DNA of 64,000 nucleotides. Source: Anaeramoeba flamelloides (taxonomy: Eukaryota > Metamonada > Anaeramoebidae). The stretch covers positions 2,666,001 to 2,730,000 of the forward strand of contig JANTQA010000057.1 in NCBI GenBank assembly GCA_027625915.1, written 5' to 3'. Made by a program: the position numbers and the translations under genes. Every line of letters starts with the position of its first letter. Position 1 is the first letter of the stretch. The notes beneath the pieces were generated by a model, which saw nothing but the letters and a program-made list of their open reading frames with translations, searched no databases and was not told where the DNA came from. Of this stretch, positions 23,404 to 35,009 are shown one piece after another.

Positions 23404-24404
23404 ACTTTGGGAAAGTTATATAGAACACAATCTACACTCGATCGAAATTTAAATAAGCTTAAGGAAGAGAATAAAGTTGGAAAACACACTGCTTGGTTAA
23501 CTGGGGAAGAAGAAGATCGTTTTTTATCAAGTTTGGATTTAGAAGATCCTTACGATTTACTCGTCTCTGTATTCTGTTTAACTGGTATATTCACAGAATA
23601 TCGAGGTGGTGAATATTACCAAATTTTGCAAAGGGATGTTTCATGGGAAGAAGAAGATGTTGAACTTTTTATAAAAATTATACAAAGAGTAAAAAAAAAA
23701 CGATCAGGGAACTTCAAAACAAAAGGGATGTTTTGAAGATTTTAAATTTATAATTAATTATCCAGCTGTAAAATTTAATCCATTTGAAATAATTAAAAAA
23801 TATTTTAATCACTGCCCAAAAAGACACCCAAATGCAAGTTTCTGGTGTTCAGTTAATTGGTCTAAAAATCGGAAAAAAAATTATAAAGATTGTAATGTTT
23901 CAGCAAGCACTTTAAGACGTTATTTACAAAAAAAGATGAAAAACGCTAAAATTAAAGAAAAACATAACATTCCACTCAACTCGTTCAACAGTTATCAATA
24001 AATTTCGAATAAAGGGTATAAAAGATTCGGAAGGGATGTTTTTTACTGGACACCAATCTAAAAATGGTTATAATTGTTATAAGAGACAAGATAGGTTACT
24101 AAATAAACAAATTGCAGAATCATTATACCATGTTTCAATGGAAACCAAAAAAGAAAAAACGATCAAACAAGACTTAAAAAAGAAAAGATCTAATTCCAAG
24201 GAAAAGAAAATTGAAAGTGTTGAAGAGACCTCCAACGAGAATAGAAATTTTAATGCTTTTATAGGAAACATTAAATTAATCAATTGTTCTAATATTAATT
24301 TTAAATTTTCTAACCAAAGAAAATAAATTAACACTTTTTATTCTTTCGATTTTGTTCTTCTTCTTCTTTCGTCTAAATTTTCTTTTTATCATACATTAAC
24401 TCGG

Positions 24405-24629
24405 ATTATCAGGCACTCATTTTCAAATGTTATTTCATCAATATCATAAGTTAACAAAAAGTTGTCCAACCACTTCGCTTCAACTCATCTTGATATTTGT
24501 GAATGTGTCTCGACACTCCGGTCTCGACTACATTAACTAATATCAAGAATCGTTTCCCGCTTCGCTAATCTTCCAACAATTTGTTAACTTATGATATTTC
24601 GGATAACATTCTCATTTCGACCTGATAAG
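24405..24629. repeat. Palindromic 3' flank of the Crypton
   Basis: Left arm GGATTATCAGGCACTCATTT..ATATCATAAGTTAACAAAAAG and right arm GTTAACTTATGATAT..GATAACATTCTCATTT..CCTGATAAG are imperfect inverses about 85 bp long. The central loop (24475-24565) is unusually GC-rich for the region (CTTCGCTT, CTCGACACTCCGGTCTCGAC, CCCGCTTCGC). It starts about 80 bp after the Crypton stop and may be its terminal structure or a separate foldback insertion. Confidence 0.5.
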
Positions 24630-24639
24630 AACAGATATC

Positions 24640-25923
24640 AAACTGCAAACAACTTTTTGGAAAACTCTTTTTTATTTTATAATAAAAGAGTAGATTATTT
24701 CCTCTTTATTTCTCATATAGAATTCAAATACCAAAAAATTTGGCAAACTACTCACCCCAAACAAACTACAGACAAATAATTGTAATACGATCACCATTTC
24801 GCATTTTTCACAATTTATGTTGAAAATATCAATAAGACGATTAACTTTAAAGGTTTGAAAATATCTTTTGAAAAGATTGCCTTTAAACTCAGAGATCAAG
24901 AATTTGTGTTGTTTGACAAGTTGTTTGGGTTTGATATCACCATTTCAAAAATAAATCTTTTCTGACAAAATTTCAGACACTTTAAGAACAAGTGTGATCT
25001 TTTAAATTCTCAAAACCAGGTCAACCACTAACTTTGTTGAAAGAAATATCATAGAATTCCTCAGTTTTTTAATCCTGTTATTTTCCATTTAAAAAATTAA
25101 TAAAATGAATTTCCCAACTATTTTTGCAATGGGATCAGTGAAAACACCCAAAGAACAACACACGGCCAATTCAAAAAGAACTTTGTCTCAAAATGAAATT
25201 GATCTTTTTTTAATACACTTTTTGATAGAATTTTAAATTGGGTAATTTGCTTTTAATAAGAACAACAAACAACTTTTGATTTTTCACTCCGATTTTCAAG
25301 ATTCCACACAAGTTCACATGATTGGGGATTAATAGAGACTTTGGTTGTGTTTCCAAATATAAAGCTTTCTATTATTTTTTGAAATACAAATCTCTGTTGT
25401 AAATTAAAAAGGAAAAATAAACTCTTCTTTTTGTTTTTGTTAGTTAATTTAAAATTATTCGTTTTCGCAATTCATGAAAAAGAATCAACTTTTAACATAA
25501 CTCTCATCAAACTTGTTCTCGCTGAAATTACCAAAGCTGTTTTTTCTCTTGTAAAAAGTCGAAATAAAATAAAAACAAAAAAAAAAAGCAAAATTCAGAC
25601 ATATTTTGACATCAAAAAAATTTTATTTCAAAACGGGGTAGGTATAGTTTTATTCAACAAACAAAGAAACGAATTGTGTAAAATCCATTTCTTCAATTAA
25701 AAAAAAATCCTCCTTTCTTTCTTGCATTATTGACTAAAGATTTTGAAAAAGAATTGATTTCCAAAATAATTTTGTAAAATTTTCAATTTTTTTACAAAAG
25801 AAAAGAAATTAAAATGTAGAAATTGTTGTTAAAATAAAAGACATATCCATTGCCACTCATTTAGTGAAGATTTTTCCAAAGTATTTACAAAATCTCACTG
25901 GAAAATTTCAACAAAAAATCAAT
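24640..25923. other. Intergenic, with possible short exons
   Basis: No complete gene. An ATG frame at 25105-25236 (MNFPTIFAMGSVKTPKEQHT..) and a spliced-looking stretch at 25444-25637 are the only coding candidates. The rest is A/T-rich with no recognised repeat. Confidence 0.3.
25444..25637 (+). pseudogene. Possible exon of a nucleotide-sugar-transporter-like protein
   Basis: Bounded by an acceptor (TTGTTAG, 25437-25443) and a donor (GGG|GTAGGT, 25638). Translation includes KLFVFAIHEKESTFN, then ITLIKLVLAEITKAVFSLVK and SRNKIKTKKK. The AExxK..xS membrane pattern after a polar turn resembles the first two helices of SLC35/UDP-galactose-transporter family proteins. No further exons could be placed downstream, so this is either a fragment or a chance resemblance. 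Confidence 0.22.
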
Positions 25924-26745
25924 TTAGTTGTTTGTCAGAATTTGGTTTTTTCTCACAAATACTAATTTTGTTCGTAGATAATTCGAATTATTTTTGAATC
26001 CCTCCTTTTCCATCATTTTCACAAGCCCCCTTTGTGAGTTCCTGCACAACCTGATAAACGCTTCTTTTTTCTCTTCTTTCTTGATGCCTCTTGTCAGCTC
26101 AATGAATAACTCGAATAATATTTTGCTAAAAATGATTTTATTTTCGCTTTTATTGTTCTCATAAAAGGCTTTCCAATTGATAATAAGATTAGAATCGTAT
26201 TTGTTGAACATTTCAATTCTCTATTGATTTTTAATTAATTGCAATAAAAGATTTGTCAAAAAGAGAAAAATAATTAGTAAGAATTGATAGGGTTTGTGTT
26301 TGGAATTTGACGAAATTTTGACAAAACTTCATTTGATGAAACTTAAAGACAAAACGGCTGTCTTTTGAAAATAGAAAGAGTAAAAGTCAAAAGGCGATTC
26401 AGAAATGAAAAAAAAAAAAAATCAACTTTTGTATTGACAAAAATTCGGCAAAGTGAAAGCAATATTCAGAAAAAAAAAAAACAAATTAATAATTACTTGT
26501 TTCCAATTAGGCCTAGGTTGAGAATTAAGAAATCCTTTTAAATCTTCTTTTGTACAACTGGCTATTGGCGTTTCTTTTCTCAGGTTAAATTTTGGTGGGG
26601 AATCGTCTACATTGGATATTTCCGAACAAAGACTGCCCAGTGGCCGATAACACTGGAACTTCAGTGGGCTGAACTTCAAATTGGCGAGGATCATTCCAAA
26701 TTCGTATTCTTGTGGATAATTTCGTTTTAAACTTTGTGTAAGCAT
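25924..26745 (-). CDS. Two-exon hypothetical protein
   Basis: Exon 1 runs 26745-26497 from ATG (MLTQSLKRNYPQEYEF) to ..RPNWKQ. A 276-bp intron (donor GTAATT, acceptor CAATAG) follows, and exon 2 is 26220-25924, starting RIEMFNKYDS and ending ILTNN. Both junctions are phase 0 and give 181 residues. Base composition and residue use are gene-like and GC-richer than the flanks. Visible traits: Pro/Ser-rich middle (NVDDSPPKFNLRKETPIASC), predicted helical C-terminal half with charged ELTRGIKKEEKKEAFIRLC. No signal peptide, membrane helix or catalytic motif is evident. I do not recognise a family. The stop could instead lie beyond another intron (TTA|GTATTTG near 25965). Confidence 0.55.
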
Positions 26746-29700
26746 TTGTTATATTTTATTCAAGATTATACAAACAAAACTTGCAAAATAAAAATAGATT
26801 CGAAAAAAAAATGATTTTTTAAAGATTTCAAAAACATATTTCAACAAAACTTTTGAACACCACTCAAAGAGCTTTTGATTGACCACTTTTTAATAATTTG
26901 ATCTTCTTTTTGTTTTCTGGTTTTGTCCAAGTTTTTGTAAAAAAACAAGAAAAACATTTTTTTTTTCAAATGAAAAACACTATTCTGTTAAGACACACTT
27001 TTGACAATTCTAAATTTTTTCGTAATTTGAGAAAAATTATAATTATTTTTATTGATTTTTTATTTCCAAGCCTAATTTGAAATCAATTTTGAGGGGTAAA
27101 GAAATGTACTTATTGTAAAACAGTTTTCCCCTAAAAAAGGAAGAGAAAAAAGAAATTGATTATTAAAAGCAAAATAATGAAAAAAAAGACTATTGAAAAG
27201 GTTAACGAATACGAAGAAATCAATTGACTTTAGTCAGACAAGAAGTTACAAATTTTTAGATTGATTTCTAATTTTAAAAAAAGCGAAAAATAGAAAATGG
27301 ATAGTTATTATTTGTGAATTTCTAAACGTGAAAAAATATTAACTTCTTATATTTTGAGTAAAAAGCTTTTTAGAACTGAAATAAAATCTTTGGTATTCTT
27401 AGAATTGTTAATAATGTTTCAAAGTCATCTATTGGGTGTCCTGTTTTTTAATGGTGGAATATTTCCAATTGGAAGGTTGCCAGAAATCAAATTATTTTAG
27501 CATTTGACTTTAACAGATCAACTCTTTCAAAATTTGATAAGTTAGTAGTTGTGTAATTGATATAATATGGAATTTTAACACTACTCGTACTTTAAAGTTT
27601 TTTTGGGTAACAAGTCAATTATTTGCTAATAAAAATATAAATAAATCAAATTTACAGGCACGTTTGCACATTGTTTTCCTTCATGTTTTAGTCTTTGTGT
27701 ACTGTTTTTCCTCTCGTGGAAAAGGAGGATCGTTTTATGATCCATTTTTGAGAAAATGTGGTAGATAAACTCACAATTAAAATTAAATTAATATTAATTA
27801 TTAATTCATTTTTGGAATCAAAATAACTGTTCAAGAGAACAAATGTTTTGGAAATTTTTTGATGAACTACGGCAAATACTTTTTTTTAATTTGATCTCGC
27901 TTTTTGAGTGATTTTATTTTTTGTAATCAAAAAAAAAACCATTGGTCGTACCTTTATACTTTTAGGTCTGATTAAAAAAGAAAAAACGAGATCAAATATA
28001 ATTTTTGTAATAAGAATAATTCTCGAATTTATTCTTGTTGTCCTTTTGAATTATAATTGTGTGGCATTTCCAATAACCATCTTTTTACAAAATAGATGTG
28101 GAAAATCAATAAATAAATTTTTTGTCTTATTTCCCCATTTAATTTTGTTTCTATAAATTTTTTTAAAAAAAAGGATCTTCAACAAGCATCATATCTCTTC
28201 ATTTTCATCTTTTGATTTATTTTTGTGTGATTATTCTTATGAGCAAAATTTAATTTATTTAACTGTAAATGTGAAAACCAAATCAACAAATCTTTTAAAA
28301 ACTATAGTCTCTCAGAAACATCCTTGACGATAGTAAAAAAAGGTCAATTTAGCCTTTGAAATTAGGAATGATGTTTTATTCCAGAAACCAAAAAAGAATT
28401 CCGAGAAAGATTTTTTTTTTCCCAAGATTTTGCAACCTTTACCTCACTTTTTCTTTTGTTTAATTAATACCGATTTTTTTTTAAAACACCAATTTGTGTT
28501 CAATAGAGTTCACAATAAGAGACTCATATGGGCCACAATGAAGAACTGATCACCAAAAGAGTTAAATTAATAGGCTTTTTATATCTATTACAAAAGGAGG
28601 AAAAAATCTGTTAATTATTACTTTTTGATTAGAGCTCTGAATAAATTTCATATTAATATTTGTGTATTAAGTCGAACTTTGGAAATAAACTCACTCTTCA
28701 GACACCAAGATATCCCATAAAAAAGGATTGTTTGAGGAAGTCTGAACATTTGACCATTTTTGAAAAATGTAAATTGTCAGAAACATTACTAAAAAAAGAA
28801 TTTTTAAGTGCCATGAGATATTGAAACTTTGAAATCAAAAAGTCGTTAGTAACCCTATTTGTGAAAAGAAAAACAAACAAATGACAATTTGAGTTGGATC
28901 TTTCAATTTTTAAATTCTTGAAGTTATTTTGGGTGAGTATTTGATCGAGAAATTGGAAAATATAACCATTTCCTATTTTTCTTTTTTACATAGAGTTTAA
29001 CAAGAAAGAGATTATAAATTGTAAACTGTAATAAATTGTTTGCCATTTCCAATTACACACCCACACATAGGTAGATATGATTCAGATGTTAATTCAGAAT
29101 CTAAATGAATATAAAACTATTTCAGAATTCAAAAAAGATAATACATTCCCAAAAGTGCTGTACAAATATTTAAAGTTTTTTACTAAATTTTTAATTTACC
29201 CAAAAAGGATCAAATTATTCTGGTGTTTCCAGACAAACTAGAAGTTTCCTGTTAAAAAAATTAGGTATTATAATAGTTTAAAAAAAGTTAATTTAAAGAA
29301 AAAATGCCAATAAAATAGGTTTTTTTATTTTATTTCTTGAAAATTATTTTTGCTTTTAATATTTCTGATTATTCCTCAAAGATTTTTGAACTATTATTAA
29401 ATAAAATTGTTTACAATTAGAAAAATCATACTGATTGGCAAGAATCCCCACCCCAGAGCGAACAGGAAAAGTTTATATAGTTTTTGGTAAAATGTTACTG
29501 TTAGGAAAAAACTTCAAATATTCATACATCACTTTTAGTAGTTATATAATCACTTTATTTTTTTTCCAATTTAAATTTTAAAGACCAGAAATTGAAAATT
29601 TCACTTTTTATTTGACGATGTGTTTAGTTGAGTTGTTTTGGAAAAATGGAGGCTTGGAATGAATTATTGAACATTCCAAAAAAAAAAAAAAAAAATTAGA

Positions 29701-32022
29701 CATTAGAATATGATGCTTTTTAATAAAATTTTGTTATTTGAATTCCAAATAAGAAAGATTACATCCCCAAATAAAGTTGTTGAAATTAAGAATGAAAAAA
29801 AAAAAAATTCAGCAAAAGTATATTTGTCAAAAAATAGTTTTCTTTATCTTCTTAATTTGAATGAGAGAAAATAAAAGGTTGCATTAAATGTCTTTGTCTT
29901 AATTGATTTTTTTTTTTTATTATATACATAATATACTTTTTTATGAATTTTATTTTTTCAAATTCCCTTTTCAAATAATTTTATCAAAATAAGTAAAAAA
30001 CCTAGAATCCTTTTTCATCAATAAAAGAAAAAAGACCAAATATTGAAATCAAGAAAAAAAAAAATAAACAATTCTCTTCAAATAAAAAGAAAAATACAGA
30101 TATAAAAATTAAAATCAAGAAACATAATTATTTTGCCTTTTTAACCCAAAGAAAATGAAGTATGATTTAAAAAAAATATAAAATAAACACCTTATTTTAT
30201 TTTGGGGTTTTACAAATTGAAGGAAAATAAATTGTTTTAAACCCAACAAATTCATCTAACAAACACCTCTTTCTGGAGAAAAGTTTAAAAAATAGCTTAT
30301 TTTCTTTAATACAATCCCATTAAGATGAATTAAAATAAAATTAAACTAAAAACCATTTTCGATTTTTTTTTTTTTTGATAATAAAAGTAAATTTTTTCGT
30401 AAAATTTTCCCAGTAATTGAATGATTTTCTTTAAGTATTAAAAAAGAATTGGATAAAGAAGTTATTTTATCAACTATTACATATATAATAAAACATATAA
30501 AAAAAAAATTGTGATTTATTTTTTCATGATAAATCTTTTTCATAGTTTTGAATTCCATTTTTTAGTTGGTATGAAAATATGAACTCTATTTCAAAATTAT
30601 TGGCCAATTAATAATCAAATTTTAAAGAAAAATATTTTTAATAATTAAAGTTATCTATTATAATATAAAAATTTCTAATTTAATATTCAGTTCTATACTC
30701 AAAAAATATTTATTTTAATTCTAAAAATAAAATAAAAAAAAGTAAAAAAAACTATTAAAAAAAATTAAGTTATTTATTTTGAAATAAGCATTACTAAAAA
30801 ATAGAAAATTTAAAAAATTAATAAAACCTATTTATCGATTCTCCTTCGATTTGAATAACTAAATCTAATCTCTTTTTCATATTTGAAACCAATTTTTTCA
30901 TTAATTCATCTGTTACTGCTTTCCAAATTTTCATTTTCATTTTCCATTTTAACAAAACACCGAGGAAACAATAAAAAAGAGAAAAAATAATTTATTTTCA
31001 AACTTTTCATTGTGAGCGGAAAAACTTCAAAATAATACAAATATAATTCAAAATTCAAATGTAACATGGGTCATTTATTATGAAATTTAGTTTATTATAC
31101 TAGGATATCTCCACTCTATTATTTATCAAAAAATCAATATATTTGGTTAAAGAAATGATTTCAATAATTCAGTTTTACATAAATAATGGCACTCAAAATT
31201 TGTAAAATCTACTTACTCCCTTATTAAACTGTGTATTTTTTTTTAAAAAAAAGTGTTTTCCTTCAGATCCAAGCCTCTACACCATATTTAAAGGTTGATC
31301 TCTCACTTTATTAAAATTCAAAACTTTCTAAAAGTTCGAATTCTAAAAATGTTTTCACATTTTTACAATAGCATAATTACTTTTAAGAATGAATTGAATA
31401 ACTTAGATTTCTCAGATAGTGAGACACAACAAAAGGAAAAATTTTCCTTCCACCTTAAAACCCTACTCATCATAAAATAATAAGGAAGAGATATTTTGAG
31501 TAATGATCAAATTATTGAATTTTCTCCTGTTATTTGAATTACAAAGGGGAAAAAATTTTCAATTTGGTTTTTTCAAATAGAGATCGAAACGACAAACTCC
31601 AAAAGTGTCTTCTTTGAGAAATTAATTCACAGAAAAAAAAGAATAAGAAAAATATTGTAAATTTTTTTCCATTAACGATCCAAATACAATTAATTTAATT
31701 AAGAGCAAAATATAAAGTACTACTGAAATTGAAAACGGATTTGAAAAACACCCTCTTAGGTACATTTTTAAAAGACTTTGTTGTACGGTTTTGTAATTAA
31801 AGTTTGGAATACAAACCAAAAAACATCATGTAGCAAACTTTACCGAAAAAATAATTTATTGGGTTATTAGTCAGTTTTACGAACTCTGAGTTTTTGGTGT
31901 GTTTTCTAAAGATTAGTTTTTGGTCTCTCAACTTTGATTAATTCAAATTTTGCCAAATCCATCCAACATTTTTTTAAACTTTGGAGACTTTATTTTCAAA
32001 AAGAAAAAAAAAACCCAATTTG
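26746..32022. other. Gene-poor AT-rich stretch
   Basis: About 5.3 kb with no supported host gene. The only recognisable sequence is a Tc1/mariner transposase C-terminal fragment at 30818-30950. Homopolymer A/T tracts are dense, and 27660-27770 is a slightly GC-richer patch without a frame. Confidence 0.4.
30818..30950 (-). mobile_element. Tc1/mariner transposase C-terminal relic
   Basis: Minus-strand translation ends KIWKAVTDELMKKLVSNMKK, RLDLVIQIEGESINRFY and a stop. This fits the conserved tail of Tc1-family transposases (aWnsi..e...kLv.sMp.Rl..vi.akG). No DDE core remains next to it and no inverted ends were identified, so it is a small fragment of a DNA transposon. Confidence 0.5.
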
Positions 32023-32889
32023 ATGCAAATCTTTGTCAAAACGTTAAACGGTAAGACAATTACAATCGAAATTGATCGGAATGATACTGTTAGGGATTTA
32101 AAAGCCAAAGTCCATCTAAAAGAAGATACTCCTCCAAAATATCAAAACCTCATCTTTGCAGGGAAAAGTTTGGAAGACAGCTATCCGCTTTCTTTTTATA
32201 ATATTCAAACTGAGTCAACTATACACCTGACTTTTAGATACTTCGTTGCGATGAATGATGGCGTTCAGTTTTCCTATACAACCAGCTCCCCCATTGGCCA
32301 AATGGTAAGCTTTTCTGGCAAGTGCTGTGATACTAAGTTCCGTAAAATTTTGATCGACTCTAATTGGTCGATTCCTTGTAAGCTTGGGCACCCAATTAAT
32401 ATAACCTTCAGCTTCCGTGAGAATTTCAATTCCACAAAAAAACTGGAAAGGGAATGCGCTCATTCTTGTTTTGAAGAAGGGATCAAGATCAAAGTGATCA
32501 ATAACAAAAAGAAAGATCAAATTCTCAAATGCTATGTCAAACCGAAAGAAGGATCTTTAATTGGTGACAAATCCTTTATATTTGAGAACAATACCATCAC
32601 TTTTCATCCCAAAGAAGGTTGGTTCCCATCCACCTTTTATAAAGTTTCGGTCCAGCCCATAAATAACAAATTCCCAGGCGATATGAGCGCATCTTTTGCT
32701 ATTGAAAAGGATCTTGTCCGCGAGGCGCTGGAATCCCTCTCGCTCTTGCAATATAGAGAGGTGTTCAGTAACATTGGGATGGATAGTGAAGCTCTTCTTT
32801 CCATCAATTCTGCAGATGACTTGTTAGAAACCAAAATGCCCATAAAGTACCAACTTAGGCTTTTCAAATGGGTAAATGAGAAGAAGTAA
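32023..32889 (+). CDS. Ubiquitin-like / beta-rich / SAM domain fusion protein
   Basis: A single exon of 288 residues from ATG 32023 ([17 protein letters not shown]). Residues 1-72 are a ubiquitin fold closely following ubiquitin ([36 protein letters not shown]) but lacking the C-terminal LRLRGG, so it cannot be processed or conjugated and should act as a built-in binding domain. Residues about 80-220 are beta-rich with [31 protein letters not shown] and KVSVQP, reminiscent of Ig-like (Big_5-type) sandwiches. Residues about 228-288 are a SAM domain ([38 protein letters not shown]). A role as an adaptor linking ubiquitin receptors to SAM oligomers is inferred. The frame extends upstream to a TTG at 31981, but homology starts at Met 32023. 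Confidence 0.85.
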   Translation: MQIFVKTLNGKTITIEIDRNDTVRDLKAKVHLKEDTPPKYQNLIFAGKSLEDSYPLSFYNIQTESTIHLTFRYFVAMNDGVQFSYTTSSPIGQMVSFSGKCCDTKFRKILIDSNWSIPCKLGHPINITFSFRENFNSTKKLERECAHSCFEEGIKIKVINNKKKDQILKCYVKPKEGSLIGDKSFIFENNTITFHPKEGWFPSTFYKVSVQPINNKFPGDMSASFAIEKDLVREALESLSLLQYREVFSNIGMDSEALLSINSADDLLETKMPIKYQLRLFKWVNEKK

Positions 32890-33490
32890 AACCTTAAGAC
32901 CAAATCAACAGAATTCCCAAATTTTTGATCTTTTCTCTTTTACTTTTGAAAATTACAATTTATCCAAGCTTTTTTATTTTATTGATTTTAGTGATCACCA
33001 AAATTATTGCTGAGTGTTAACCACTCATACCTGATGAAATTTTTTGAATATGTCCTATTTTTATTTTCTTCAATAAATAAGGAGAAATTAATAAAATAGA
33101 TTTTAAATCTTTTTTTTTTAGTTTTTTTGAACGAGTTAAAATTACACTCTGGTTGGGGTTAGATTTAAATTTACCATCAAAAATTTAAGTGCTAAATCAT
33201 CAATTTCTTTTTTACTCTTATTTTCCAATTAAAAAATGAAATTTTTTAGTTCAAATTCTCCAAAATATTTTTCGAGTTTATAAGCTGAAGAATATCCAAA
33301 GATCATGATAACATCGTTTCAAAATGATATTTTTAGAAAATAAATTTAACTTCCTTCTTGAACCCTAAGACAAAATTTTTACTCTGATAATTTGGCTGTA
33401 AAAGTGATAATTAATATTCGTTTTGGAACTTGAAATAAAAATATTCATTTATTAATTCGAAAATAACAGTAAATTAAACTTTCTTATTTA

Positions 33491-33711
33491 CTATTTGTTG
33501 CAAAATAAATGGAACAAAATTTTCATTCAGCTTTCCAAAAAAGATTTTAAAAATCATGTAACATTTCGAATTATTAATACTTAAAACCATAAATTATTAA
33601 TTTACCTTTTTAAGAATTGGGGACTTTTGATGATTTATTTATGTTCTTGGGAATGTGATTATTTTGAAAAGCTGAATGAAAATTTTGATCTTTTTATTTT
33701 ACAATTAGCAG
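33491..33711. mobile_element. TA-flanked inverted-repeat element
   Basis: CTATTTGTTGCAAAATAAATG with TTTTCATTCAGCTTTCC at the left; GAAAAGCTGAATGAAAATTT with TATTTTACAATTAGCAG at the right; TA on both sides. Internal sequence (TGTAACATTTCGAATT.., GAATTGGGGACTTTTGATGA) is closely shared with 52430-52658, so these two are recent siblings. Confidence 0.65.
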
Positions 33712-34210
33712 TAACTTAAAGACAAAACTTTTACCTGTTAATTTGATTGTAACAGTAATAATTAATATTCATTTTAGAACTTGAAATAAAAATTTTCATT
33801 TATTAATTGTAAAATAATAGTATTAATTTATGAAATGAATTCCGTACAGTTTTGGTTTAAAATTAATTCATTTGGGGATCAGTCTTCACGAACATCAGGG
33901 CAAAATTTAAAATGTTGATATTGGTGGTATTATTCGGGAATGATAAATCTTGAGTACCCCAAGTGACAAACAATTGTGATGTTCTAAGAAACCCAGCAAA
34001 GATTCTTTTTTTTGTGAGATCAATTTTTTTTTCAATTTTTTCTGAAAAATGAAAAAGAAATATTTAAATTCATTTTTGTTTCAAACATTACAAGAATTGT
34101 TTACCTTGCCTATGACAGTTTTTGTAATTATTACAAACTAAATAATTTTTATTGTAAGTAATATTAATAAAAATTTGTTTTTTGTTTTTGAAATAATTCT
34201 GATTGCTTAA

Positions 34211-34380
34211 GGGACTAATCTCTATTATTATTTTTTTTTTTTATCAATTTCTAAAGAAGGATTTATTATCTAGAAATATGTTTAATATTGAAAATAAACA
34301 GACGTTTTTCAAATCAAAGTAATTTATAAAAAAATTTCTTAATTAAATTTCGGTAAAAAAAGTTAATAGAGATTAGTCCC
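34211..34380. mobile_element. TTAA-flanked MITE (piggyBac-type target)
   Basis: Perfect 17-bp ends GGGACTAATCTCTATTA and TAATAGAGATTAGTCCC, each abutting TTAA (34207-34210 and 34381-34384). TTAA duplication is the signature of the piggyBac superfamily. The 170-bp element has no coding capacity. A second element with related ends (GGGATTAGCG) and TTAA flanks lies at 50944-51691. Confidence 0.65.
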
Positions 34381-35009
34381 TTAAGGACTACATTCCCACT
34401 CTTGGGAGTGTTGAGTTATTGTATTATTTCACTTTCACTTCTCAAAAAGAATGTTCAATCTGAATAAATTGGACATAAAAACAAAAAAAAAAAAAAATTT
34501 TTTATCATTTTTACCTTTTCAAGCAGACTTTTTATTAATATTTTCCAATGTAAAGGAAAATGAAAATAGCAAAAATATTAATTAAAAAAAAATAGCTTTT
34601 GTAGATCTAAAAGTACAAGTTCAAATTTGAGAACATTTCAAACTTGTATAAATAAATGTAAAAAATATGTAGAACCGCCCTGAGGAATTACTGTGAGTTC
34701 AGAAAACTGAAATGGAAATTACTTAAATATAAAAATCAAATTTTGGAATCATCTTTCAAGGTTAAAATTGTGAAAATTGTAAAATTGTGAAAATTTCTCT
34801 TTATTTCTCAAACAAATTCTCCATGTGTTAAAATTTTACTGTGATTACCAAAGTATCCCAAGTGAATTTTTATACATCATTTCACTGTTTTCTCCGAAAA
34901 AGTAGACCTGAACATTCTATTGGAACTTTTCAATAAAATCACAAATGCCTAAAATTGATTTAACGAGAGTTTAAACGAACTGAAGTTTGCAAAGAAATCC
35001 TAAAATTAT

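Larger units (their letters stand above)
20428..24326 (+). mobile_element. Crypton DNA transposon (tyrosine recombinase), broken
   Basis: The gene opens at ATG 20428 (MSQKEKLISS). The first part holds the SAM-like core-binding region (IKELDRYMVVFISRLKK, SYSLNSYRTMVHCLISYLRR) typical of Crypton/DUF3504 recombinases. The catalytic part resumes at 23404 (TLGKLYRTQSTLDRNLNKLK, LTGEEEDRF) and carries the expected active-site signatures: Arg in EYRGGEYYQIL, HSTRS (HxxR) near 23970, TGHQS near 24047, and the likely nucleophile Tyr in NCYKR. A basic/acidic tail follows to the stop at 24326. It is inactive: one in-frame stop (20488), two apparent frameshifts (about 23733 and about 23970) and a hAT insertion at 20746-23395. 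Cryptons integrate as circles by site-specific recombination and have no DDE transposase or inverted ends. Confidence 0.78.

Noticed and set aside
27908-28156. 82-residue frame that looks membrane-like
   Set aside because: Hydrophobicity follows from T-rich composition; no conserved motif, no supporting splice structure.
31981-32022. 14-residue upstream extension of the ubiquitin-like frame
   Set aside because: Begins at TTG rather than ATG, and the ubiquitin fold begins precisely at the next Met.
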